From NCBI GenBank assembly GCA_002425885.1, contig DINC01000308.1, positions 1 through 5,227 on the forward strand: a stretch of DNA of 5,227 bases, written 5' to 3'. Source of the stretch: Spirochaetia bacterium UBA5550. Lineage in GTDB: Bacteria; Spirochaetota; UBA4802; UBA5550. Numbering within the stretch: position 1 is the first letter of the stretch; each line of letters begins with the position of its first letter. Positions 1-5,227 of the stretch are shown here, in pieces. Below the pieces are notes generated by a model. The model did not search any database. It saw nothing but the letters and a program-made list of their open reading frames with translations, and was not told the origin of the DNA. Both the position numbers and the translations under genes were made by a program.

Positions 1-572
1 TTGATTACAGCTGATGTAAGAATTACATTTTCGATAGAATAAATTCCCCCTTTTACACCCTGCTTTAAAATATCGATAAATATCTGTTCTGTAAATAGTT
101 CACTTTCAATTGTGAGTTTACGTTCATCTTTGGGAAGATTTCTTGTCTCCATATATAGAAAGTAGAACCATTGATGCATCAGTTCACTGAGATAGAGATG
201 TATTGAAATAGCTTTTCTCAGTTTAGCATCGGGATCTTTTTCGTCCTGTATTCTGTTTACAAGTGCCATGGTAATCATGTTCATGCCGTGGTTATGGATA
301 ATCCTGAATAGCTCATCCTTGCTTGTGAAGTAGGTATAAAGAGCTCCCATACTAAGACCGGATTCTCTGCTGAGCTCTCTGAGTGTCATTGCCTGGAAGC
401 CTTTATCATTGCTGATCTTCAGAGTTGTTTCAAGAATTGCAGCAAGGTTTTTTACTGCCACGGCCTCTTTTTTTATATTAATTGTTTCACGATTTTTTAA
501 ATAATATTCACGGCAGATATCATCCACCGTGATATTGAATTCTCTGCTGAATTTTTCGAAACTTAATTCCAT
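1..572 (-). CDS. TetR/AcrR-family transcriptional regulator, C-terminus cut by window edge
   Basis: The frame is open from an ATG at 572 to the left edge, giving 190 residues; a usual TetR protein would need roughly 20-40 more. Residues about 42-90 form the DNA-binding domain: a first helix (LAAILETTLKI), then GFQAMTLRELSRESGLSMG and ALYTYFTSKDELF, which is the classic TetR helix-turn-helix. Residues about 115-190 are helical and contain HQWFYFLYMETRNLP, typical of the ligand-binding domain in TetR proteins of lipid metabolism. About 40 residues precede the DNA-binding domain, longer than the usual 5-20. The start is supported by AAGGA at 583-579, six bases before the ATG. The gene lies downstream of, and in the same direction as, the phosphatase-like and dehydrogenase genes, separated by a GC-rich inverted repeat. 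By inference it represses this locus through the operator at 2656-2669 and is released by an acyl-CoA, as Bacillus FadR is. The family call is firm; the target and ligand are inferred. Confidence 0.93.
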   Translation of the reverse strand, partial: MELSFEKFSREFNITVDDICREYYLKNRETINIKKEAVAVKNLAAILETTLKISNDKGFQAMTLRELSRESGLSMGALYTYFTSKDELFRIIHNHGMNMITMALVNRIQDEKDPDAKLRKAISIHLYLSELMHQWFYFLYMETRNLPKDERKLTIESELFTEQIFIDILKQGVKGGIYSIENVILTSAVI

Positions 573-600
573 TTATTTTCCTTGAATAATTAAAATAGTT

Positions 601-666
601 CACCCCCCGCAACCCCGGAAGGGGGTACGGCATTTTTGAAGTCCCCCTCCGGGGGATTTAGGGGGC
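601..666. repeat. GC-rich composite inverted repeat (REP/MITE-like element)
   Basis: This 66-bp element begins 3 bp after the dehydrogenase stop codon and lies before the TetR gene. The left half (601-626) and the right half (642-666) are imperfect inverted copies of one another, each with the layout C-run, short spacer, CCCC(C)GGA(A/G)GGGGG, around a 15-nt centre (627-641). Each half also contains its own small hairpin, CCCCGGAAGGGG and CCCCCTCCGGGGG. Such paired-hairpin, C/G-run units resemble dispersed intergenic repeats (REP/REPIN or MITE type). I see no second copy in the window and no convincing target-site duplication. No U-tract follows on either strand, so it is not a standard intrinsic terminator, although the RNA would fold strongly and could lower TetR expression relative to the dehydrogenase. 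Confidence 0.75.
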
Positions 667-669
667 TTG

Positions 670-1863
670 TTACTTATATCTCTCCAGCATTCTCCTCGCA
701 AGTGATGACTTATGCACTTCATCCGCTCCGTCATAAATCCTTGCGGCGCGTTCATGTCTGTAGAAGTATGCAAGAATTGTGTCATCAGTCATCCCAAGGC
801 CGCCATGTACCTGGAGTGCCCTGTCAATCACTCTCTGCATTGTATTTGCAACACCGAATTTAATCATTGCAACATCGTCTCTTGCCTCTTTCGGTCCCAC
901 TGTGTCAATTCTCCATGCGGCATAGAGTGTCATAAGCCGTGCCTGCTGGATTTCTGCTGCTGAATCAGCAATCCATTCCTGTACTATCTGTTTTGACGCA
1001 AGGGTTTTCCCGTCAGGGGATATCTTTCTGCTATTGGCCCTTCGGCAGAGCAGGTCAAATGATCTGCTGCATATACCGAGCCATCTCATGCAGTGGTGAA
1101 TCCTTCCAGGCCCGAGCCTGTCCTGTGCAAGAACAAATCCCATACCCTCTTTGCCCAGGAGATTTTTCTGCGGCACCCTGCATGACTGAAGAAGAACTTC
1201 TCCGTGGCTTGCATAATCGCTTCCGCTATGTCCCATAACAGGAATATTCCGCACAAGGTTGAATCCGGGATTATCAGTAGGTACAATGATCATACTGGCC
1301 TGAAGGTGCGGAGGCGCCGAAGGATCAGTGACTGCCATAACTATGCAGAACTTGGAGCCGTCTGCACCTGATGTGTACCATTTATGTCCGTTTATAATAT
1401 AATCGCTTCCATCTTTCACCGCTGTTGTTTCCATCATGATCGGGTTGGAGCCAGGCATGTCAACTTCGGTCATTCCAAAGCAGCTTCGTATGTCGCCACG
1501 GCAAAGGGGAGCAAGATATTCTGCTTTCTGTTCCTCAGTTCCATGAAGATGCAGTATTTCAATATTCCCGGCATCAGGAGCCTGGCAGCCGAATACATAG
1601 TGGCCTGTGGGAGTGCGGCCCAGTGCCTCAGAAACAAGTCCGTGTTCAACCATGGATAAACCCATGCCGCCAAGTTCAACAGGATGGTTCGGGCCCCATA
1701 ACTCCATCTTCTTTACCATTGCCCGTTTTTCATTGAGCAGAGGGAGAAGATCCCTGAACTCAGCTGTGAGATAATCATGCTCAAGGGGTATCAGTTCTTT
1801 ATCTACGAACTCGTTAATCATCTCAAGGACTATCTTCATTTTGTCAGATACTGTAAAATCCAT
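670..1863 (-). CDS. Acyl-CoA dehydrogenase, ACAD10/ACAD11-like
   Basis: A full-length FAD-dependent acyl-CoA dehydrogenase of 397 residues. An N-terminal helical domain (about 1-125) is followed by the beta domain with the flavin and substrate loop CFGMTEVDMPGSN (128-140) and KWYTSGA (161-167). The C-terminal helical domain carries RIHHCMR (254-260), QVHGGLG (351-357) and YDGADEVH (377-384). RIHHCMR and DGxDEVH are characteristic of the ACAD10/ACAD11 group. In most acyl-CoA dehydrogenases the last motif reads YEGT, with Glu as catalytic base; here Asp378 occupies that place. ACAD11 and bacterial LvaC are linked to 4-hydroxyacyl-CoA breakdown via a phosphorylated intermediate, so the substrate may be a hydroxyacyl-CoA rather than a plain fatty acyl-CoA; this is inference. 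Electrons should pass to the EtfAB encoded divergently. AGGAG at 1875-1871 lies seven bases before the ATG. The gene starts 27 bp after the phosphatase-like gene, so they probably share an mRNA. Its sampled GC content is higher than that of etfBA. Confidence 0.95.
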   Translation of the reverse strand: MDFTVSDKMKIVLEMINEFVDKELIPLEHDYLTAEFRDLLPLLNEKRAMVKKMELWGPNHPVELGGMGLSMVEHGLVSEALGRTPTGHYVFGCQAPDAGNIEILHLHGTEEQKAEYLAPLCRGDIRSCFGMTEVDMPGSNPIMMETTAVKDGSDYIINGHKWYTSGADGSKFCIVMAVTDPSAPPHLQASMIIVPTDNPGFNLVRNIPVMGHSGSDYASHGEVLLQSCRVPQKNLLGKEGMGFVLAQDRLGPGRIHHCMRWLGICSRSFDLLCRRANSRKISPDGKTLASKQIVQEWIADSAAEIQQARLMTLYAAWRIDTVGPKEARDDVAMIKFGVANTMQRVIDRALQVHGGLGMTDDTILAYFYRHERAARIYDGADEVHKSSLARRMLERYK

Positions 1864-1890
1864 TCGTTTTCTCCTGCCGGTTATTTTGTT

Positions 1891-2601
1891 TTACCTGTAA
1901 GTAATAATATTTTTATCTTCAGATTCCTCAAGGTGAGGGTATTCATTGAATGATGAAATCATGAACCTCTCCTGACTGTACCTGAACCTTGTTATTGACG
2001 TATTAACGATCATATCCCTTATATCCATTGACTTCTGCGGAGTGAGATTAAGGACACTCTGCACCACTACGGAGATAGGTCCGCCCGAAGTAAAGACAGC
2101 AACGTTTTTCCCTCCGGTATGTGTATTCATTATACCGTTGACAGCACTGTTTACACCCTTGGTAAATTCGTCCCAGGTAACCACGCCTTTCATGTCGTAT
2201 TTACCGGATGCCCACATGGACATTACCGCTTCAAATATTCTCTGAAATGAACCGCGGTCTTTAAGTAGATTATCCGAATCAAACCTGTAGCGGGGCTGTT
2301 CAGTTAGAAGTACGGGGAGCAGAATTTTGAGTACTCCCTCTCCGTCGAATTCATTAAATCTTTTATCATGTATAATTTCAGGAGCAGGGTAGTCTGTTTC
2401 AGCACAGCAGGGATAGTATTCGGCTGCTGTTTTTACCTGTCTTTCAATTGTACCGCAATAGATTGCGTCAAAATGCAGGTTAATTCTATTCAGGTAATTA
2501 CCTAATATCCGGGACTGTTTCAAGCCTGTCAATGAAAGCCTGTCGTAATTGTTCATTCCGAAAGAGGCCTGTCCATGTCGTATTAAATATAGGGTGCTCA
2601 T
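1891..2601 (-). CDS. Histidine-phosphatase-superfamily protein (phosphoglycerate mutase fold) lacking the second catalytic His
   Basis: A 236-residue protein beginning MSTLYLIRHGQAS. R8-H9-G10 is the phosphate-binding RHG motif with the nucleophilic His. R54 in GTIERQVKTA matches the second conserved Arg, and E84 in RFNEFDGEG is the likely acid residue. The motif that normally supplies the second His (as in VSHGG) reads VFTSGGPI at 170-176, with Ser172 in the His place. I recall TSGGPI as recurring in a branch of this family, so this may be a family trait rather than damage. The substrate is unknown. It is the first gene of the operon, 27 bp before the ACAD11-like dehydrogenase, which suggests a role in the same acyl-CoA pathway or its quality control. 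The frame extends upstream to a TTG at 2649, but that region is the promoter and the RHG strand should lie at the N-terminus, so ATG 2601 is preferred; ATG 2604 is the close alternative. Confidence 0.88.
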   Translation of the reverse strand: MSTLYLIRHGQASFGMNNYDRLSLTGLKQSRILGNYLNRINLHFDAIYCGTIERQVKTAAEYYPCCAETDYPAPEIIHDKRFNEFDGEGVLKILLPVLLTEQPRYRFDSDNLLKDRGSFQRIFEAVMSMWASGKYDMKGVVTWDEFTKGVNSAVNGIMNTHTGGKNVAVFTSGGPISVVVQSVLNLTPQKSMDIRDMIVNTSITRFRYSQERFMISSFNEYPHLEESEDKNIITYR

Positions 2602-2609
2602 CATCTTTA

Positions 2610-2613
2610 CCTT
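2610..2613 (-). promoter_or_regulatory. Ribosome binding site fixing the phosphatase-like start
   Basis: AAGG on the minus strand lies 8 bases before the ATG at 2601 and 5 bases before the adjacent ATG at 2604. It favours 2601 and rules against the upstream TTG at 2649, which would make the promoter part of the coding sequence. Confidence 0.65.
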
Positions 2614-2621
2614 GTTTTTCA

Positions 2622-2649
2622 AATATAACTTAAAGTCCCTGGAAGTCAA
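2622..2649 (-). promoter_or_regulatory. Sigma70-like promoter for the phosphatase-dehydrogenase operon
   Basis: On the minus strand, TTGACT (2649-2644) and TATATT (2627-2622) are separated by 16 bp. The predicted transcript start, near 2615, gives a very short leader just in front of the AAGG site at 2613-2610. A run of seven T lies just upstream of the -35 box and may act like an UP element. The -35 box lies inside the inverted repeat that also carries the etfBA promoter. Confidence 0.7.
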
Positions 2650-2686
2650 TAAAAAAACGAGCGTTCGTTCTTTTTTTATTGACTTC
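2642..2686. repeat. 45-bp inverted repeat holding both divergent -35 boxes
   Basis: The arms GAAGTCAATAAAAAAA (2642-2657) and its exact reverse complement (2671-2686) are 16 nt each and flank a 13-nt centre. Each arm contains an outward-facing TTGACT. The similarity continues past the arms: both sides carry AAGTTAT at the same distance, leading into the two -10 boxes. This looks like a duplicated, mirrored promoter rather than a terminator. Both genes point away from it, and no gene ends here. Confidence 0.9.
2656..2669. promoter_or_regulatory. Probable TetR-family operator
   Basis: AACGAGCGTTCGTT is a 14-bp near-palindrome with a single mismatched pair (2661/2664). It matches the general form of TetR-family sites, with ACGA and TCGT half-sites. 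It lies between the two outward-facing -35 boxes, 6 bp from the leftward one and 9 bp from the rightward one, so a bound dimer could block both promoters. The candidate binder is the TetR-family protein encoded at 572-1. I see no second copy with the same spacing in the window. The palindrome is seen directly; the regulator assignment is inferred. Confidence 0.7.
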
Positions 2687-2706
2687 AGAATAATTAAAGT
2701 TATTCT
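2679..2706 (+). promoter_or_regulatory. Sigma70-like promoter for etfBA
   Basis: TTGACT (2679-2684) and TATTCT (2701-2706) are separated by 16 bp, mirroring the promoter on the other strand. A T7 run lies just upstream of the -35 box. The -10 box ends only 6 bp before the etfB ATG at 2713, so transcription would start at or almost at the start codon. Confidence 0.62.
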
Positions 2707-2712
2707 GATAAC

Positions 2713-3483
2713 ATGAAAATTCTGGTATGTATAAAACAGGTTCCTGATGTAGAGTCTAATCCTGAAATCAGAAGCGATTCTTTGTGGATAAACGAGGACA
2801 ATATAGCTTTCAGAATGAACAGGTATGATGAATATGCCCTTGAAGAAGCGCTTTTAATTAAAGAAACTGTTCCTGGTACAGTTATTGATGTTATAACAGC
2901 GGGCCCTGAAAGAACTGCAACTGTGCTGACAAAAGGCCTTGAGAAGGGGGCTGATAATGCTGTGCTGATACTTTGTGAAAGATATCCGCTAAGTTCTTAT
3001 GAAACAGCCCTCCTGATTTCAAATTATGCCTCTGATAAAAATTATGATATCATCTTCGCGGGCGTTATGTCAGAGGATGCGATGCAGTGCACAACCGGTC
3101 CAATGATTGCGTCATTTCTTTCTATGCCCTGTGTGGTTTCAGCAGTGAAAACATCTATCGATTATGAAGAAAAAAGAATAACTGTGGAGAGTGAACTTGA
3201 AGGGGGCATGATCGAAACAGTTACTCTTTCTATCCCCTGTCTCATTACTGTACAAACTGGATTAAATCAGCCCCGGTATCCTTCATTATCCGGTAAAATG
3301 AAAGCAAAGGGACTTAAGCCGGCCGTTATTTATGGTGAATGCCTGAAAGAAGGTTTTAATAAATCAGATTATAAACTGGAGTATCCTGATACTAATGTTA
3401 ATGGAATAATAATCACCGGCACAACTGAAGAGAAGGCTGTTAAACTTATGGAGATTCTTCACGAGCGGGGGCTTCTGTTATGA
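2713..3483 (+). CDS. etfB: Electron transfer flavoprotein beta subunit
   Basis: The 256-residue beta subunit of the soluble EtfAB heterodimer, which takes electrons from acyl-CoA dehydrogenases and passes them on, normally to ETF:quinone oxidoreductase. It opens with MKILVCIKQVPD, has DEYALEEAL (39-47), the nucleotide-binding stretch GVMSEDAMQCTTGP (117-130) and the family signature LNQPRYPSLSGKMKAK (184-199). Leu192 in the last motif lines up with the anchor Leu195 of the human ETF-beta recognition loop, which docks on dehydrogenases. The nucleotide loop is unusual: typical members read (S/D)xDGDT(G/A)QVGP, so bound AMP or a second FAD cannot be predicted with confidence. Length is normal. 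No Shine-Dalgarno site precedes the ATG, and the predicted promoter abuts it. The gene overlaps etfA by 4 bp (ATGA). By inference it serves the dehydrogenase encoded divergently. Confidence 0.95.
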   Translation: MKILVCIKQVPDVESNPEIRSDSLWINEDNIAFRMNRYDEYALEEALLIKETVPGTVIDVITAGPERTATVLTKGLEKGADNAVLILCERYPLSSYETALLISNYASDKNYDIIFAGVMSEDAMQCTTGPMIASFLSMPCVVSAVKTSIDYEEKRITVESELEGGMIETVTLSIPCLITVQTGLNQPRYPSLSGKMKAKGLKPAVIYGECLKEGFNKSDYKLEYPDTNVNGIIITGTTEEKAVKLMEILHERGLLL

Positions 3484-4478
3484 ACAGCTCCGGCAGATAT
3501 AAGGTCATTGCAGTGATTGATACTATTGAAGATAAAATTCTGCATCAGAGTTTTGAACTTGTAGCTTTCATTAAACAGATTTTTCCGGATGCGGCATCCG
3601 GCGTACTTCTGGTAATTACAGGAAGAAATATAATTGAAGAATGCGGGATGCTTGCGGATAAATCCGGATTTGATATTGCAGCAGTTGAACATAACGATTT
3701 TTACTATCCGAATCCGGCTCTTCTTGTTAAAATTCTTCATATTCTGCAGAAGAAATATAACCCGGAAATTTTCTGCTTAACCAACACAATCAGAAACTGT
3801 TCTGTGGTATCCGCTTTTTCTGCGGAATGCGGATTTCATTGTATTACAGGTATTGAATCAGTTTCAGAAACAGATAAAGGTTTGATGCTTCAGAGAAGTA
3901 TTTTTAATGGTAAACTGAAAGAAAAAGTTATAGTTTCAGTGCAGAAGCTTGCTGTTACAGTTAATCCTGGTGCTTTTCAATTAAAACAGGATGATACAGA
4001 GATTAAAAGTGAAGCGTTTATCGAAAAGATAGAAATCGATGAAGGGGTATCCGGATATAAACCGGTTTCACTAAATGAAAACTCTGACATGGAATCCTCC
4101 CTTGAAGATGCTGATGTAATAATTGCCGCAGGCAGAGGTATCGGAAAACCTGAAAATCTGGAGATGGTCAGAGATGTTGCCCGGATGTTTGATAATGCTG
4201 CAATAGGAGCCTCCCGCCCGGTCTGTGACAACAGATGGCTTCCTTACAGGCATCAGGTGGGTGTTACAGGAAAGACAGTATCCCCTAAACTTTATATGGC
4301 CCTCGGTATATCGGGATCTCAGCAGCATATAGCAGGTATGAAAAATTCACAGTGTATTGCAGCAGTTAATACAGATCCCCATGCAGCGATCTTCTCTGTT
4401 GCGGATTATATTATTATTGAGGATGTTAACGTATTTCTTCCTGTTTTTATGAAGATTTATAATAAAAGAAAATGGTGA
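3480..4478 (+). CDS. etfA: Electron transfer flavoprotein alpha subunit
   Basis: The 332-residue alpha subunit, which holds the redox-active FAD of EtfAB. The N-terminal domain (about 1-190) is divergent, as is common. The C-terminal FAD domain is clear: AAGRGIG (216-222), IGASRP (242-247), QVGVTGKTVSP (259-269), LYMALGISGSQQHIAGM (271-287) and NTDPHAAIFSVADY (297-310). Arg246, Thr263 and His283 line up at a constant offset with human Arg249, Thr266 and His286, residues that contact or tune the FAD. The ATG overlaps the etfB stop (ATGA), so the two are probably translationally coupled, with a purine-rich GAGCGGGGG at 3463-3471 upstream. I see no N-terminal ferredoxin extension and no membrane segment, so it should be cytoplasmic. 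The gene ends 2 bp from the stop of the convergent barrel-like gene, with no obvious terminator between them. Confidence 0.95.
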   Translation: MNSSGRYKVIAVIDTIEDKILHQSFELVAFIKQIFPDAASGVLLVITGRNIIEECGMLADKSGFDIAAVEHNDFYYPNPALLVKILHILQKKYNPEIFCLTNTIRNCSVVSAFSAECGFHCITGIESVSETDKGLMLQRSIFNGKLKEKVIVSVQKLAVTVNPGAFQLKQDDTEIKSEAFIEKIEIDEGVSGYKPVSLNENSDMESSLEDADVIIAAGRGIGKPENLEMVRDVARMFDNAAIGASRPVCDNRWLPYRHQVGVTGKTVSPKLYMALGISGSQQHIAGMKNSQCIAAVNTDPHAAIFSVADYIIIEDVNVFLPVFMKIYNKRKW

Positions 4479-4480
4479 GT

Positions 4481-5227
4481 TCATATATCAATTTTCACAC
4501 CGGCAAGATGGTATTCCCTGTTCAGATCATATTCCCGGTTTCCTGAATCTCTATGTATGTATTGATAAAATAGTATAAATACCAGATTACTGTTAATACG
4601 AATTCCGGATTCCGCCTTAATCTCTTTATAAGATTTATTGCTCTCCGGAATAACACCTCTCTCAATCTTCCCTGCAAGTGAGATATATGTTACTGAGGAT
4701 TTGCAGTTGAAGATATCTTCTCTCATAATACCTTCAAAAATCCAGGATTTATCTTCGGTTGTGTTATCCGGAATCCACCCCGCAAAAAATTCCACTTCAG
4801 TATTAAGCAGTAATGTAAAAGCACCGGTTAAATGATGGCACACCCGGCTGTTCACATATCCCGGTTTAAGTCCTGTTGTGCGTAACCTTATCCCCCCTGT
4901 GTGATAATTGTATCCACCTGCATTGACAGTATTCCCTTCTCCGAAACCGCTGTATCTGTAGAGCGGTTCCAGAAGAAATATTTTTTTCAGTTTTATCGAC
5001 AGGCCTGCTTCATTATAGTAATCTATATATCTCGGATATAGCCCGGAGTTTTCTCTGGGGGATGCATGGACAAGTGAACTGTTCCAGAAAAGAGAAAGTT
5101 TTTTTATTTGAAAAAGATTAAGTGCTGTAAGGATATCGCTTCTGTAGTTTTTCTTTGTATCATCAATATATTTGCTGTAGGAACCCTGAAGATGCAGTTC
5201 AGGTGAAAGAAGGAGCAGGCATAATCT
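4481..5227 (-). CDS. Unrecognised protein, probable outer-membrane beta-barrel, N-terminus outside window
   Basis: An uninterrupted minus-strand frame runs from the right edge to a TGA at 4483-4481, giving 248 residues of the C-terminal part. A GTG at 4855 lies inside this frame and is not the true start, because the same pattern continues upstream of it. I do not recognise the family. The fragment is rich in Tyr, Ser, Asn and alternating hydrophobic/polar stretches joined by short polar turns, for example KLSLFWNSSLVHA, AGLSIKL, AFTLLLNTEVEFFAGW, SSVTYISLAGKIER, LVFILFYQYIHRD and the final YHLAGVKIDI. There are no long hydrophobic helices. This is what membrane beta-strands of an outer-membrane barrel look like, and the last strand ends at the C-terminus as barrels usually do, though with Ile rather than Phe. 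Its orientation and content suggest no link to the acyl-CoA genes. A secreted beta-rich protein is the alternative. Confidence 0.6.
   Translation of the reverse strand, partial: RLCLLLLSPELHLQGSYSKYIDDTKKNYRSDILTALNLFQIKKLSLFWNSSLVHASPRENSGLYPRYIDYYNEAGLSIKLKKIFLLEPLYRYSGFGEGNTVNAGGYNYHTGGIRLRTTGLKPGYVNSRVCHHLTGAFTLLLNTEVEFFAGWIPDNTTEDKSWIFEGIMREDIFNCKSSVTYISLAGKIERGVIPESNKSYKEIKAESGIRINSNLVFILFYQYIHRDSGNREYDLNREYHLAGVKIDI

Noticed and set aside
601..666. Rho-independent terminator after the dehydrogenase
   Set aside because: The hairpins are strong, but no U-tract follows directly on either strand, and the two-part inverted structure fits a repeat element better.
636..1238. Plus-strand open frames opposite the dehydrogenase gene
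   Set aside because: They are antisense to a well-supported gene, low in complexity or Cys-rich, and show no domain or ribosome binding site.
1805..1815. ACGAACTCGTT inside the dehydrogenase gene as a second TetR operator
   Set aside because: The half-sites are ACGA and TCGT, but their spacing is 2 bp shorter than in the intergenic operator, and the bases encode conserved-looking N-terminal residues (EFVDKE).
2602..2649. N-terminal extension of the phosphatase-like protein to a TTG start at 2649
   Set aside because: It would place the -35 and -10 boxes and part of the inverted repeat inside coding sequence, and 16 residues would precede the first beta-strand. AAGG fits ATG 2601 better.
2642..2686. 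Bidirectional terminator or stem-loop RNA
   Set aside because: Both neighbouring genes begin here rather than end, and the arms contain -35 boxes at proper spacing from -10 boxes.
4481..4855. A short 124-residue gene starting at the GTG at 4855
   Set aside because: The same frame is open without a stop to the right edge and the strand pattern continues upstream, so this is only the end of a longer gene.

Overview
The window carries part of an acyl-CoA oxidation locus: an acyl-CoA dehydrogenase of the ACAD10/ACAD11 type, both subunits of an electron transfer flavoprotein (EtfB and EtfA), a histidine-phosphatase-fold protein, and a TetR-family regulator. A separate gene enters from the right edge and looks like the C-terminal part of an outer-membrane beta-barrel. 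The host is probably a Gram-negative bacterium: the likely barrel protein points that way, and the DNA is moderately AT-rich. Good Shine-Dalgarno sites before several genes and sigma70-like promoters argue against Bacteroidota. A spirochaete or a deltaproteobacterium-like lineage would fit, but the sequence does not settle it.

Layout. On the minus strand, reading leftwards from about 2650, a promoter drives a histidine-phosphatase-like gene (2601-1891), the acyl-CoA dehydrogenase gene (1863-670) and, after a GC-rich inverted-repeat element (666-601), a TetR-family gene (572 to beyond the left edge). On the plus strand, from the same 111-bp intergenic region, etfB (2713-3483) and etfA (3480-4478) form a tightly coupled pair. 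The barrel-like gene (5227-4481, minus) converges on etfA with only 2 bp between the stop codons.

How it fits together. The dehydrogenase would oxidise or rearrange an acyl-CoA, and EtfAB would collect its electrons for a quinone oxidoreductase encoded elsewhere. The TetR-family protein is the obvious candidate to control both arms. The intergenic region is a 45-bp inverted repeat with identical 16-nt arms. Each arm carries an outward-facing TTGACT -35 box, and a TetR-type near-palindrome (AACGAGCGTTCGTT) sits between them. This mirror-image divergent promoter is the most striking feature of the window and suggests that one operator coordinates dehydrogenase and ETF expression.

The most interesting biochemical point is the pairing of an ACAD11-like dehydrogenase, with Asp where most family members have the catalytic Glu, and a phosphatase-fold protein that lacks the usual second active-site histidine. 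ACAD10/11 and bacterial LvaC act on 4-hydroxyacyl-CoA substrates through phosphorylated intermediates, so a similar pathway is possible here. No kinase gene is visible in the window.
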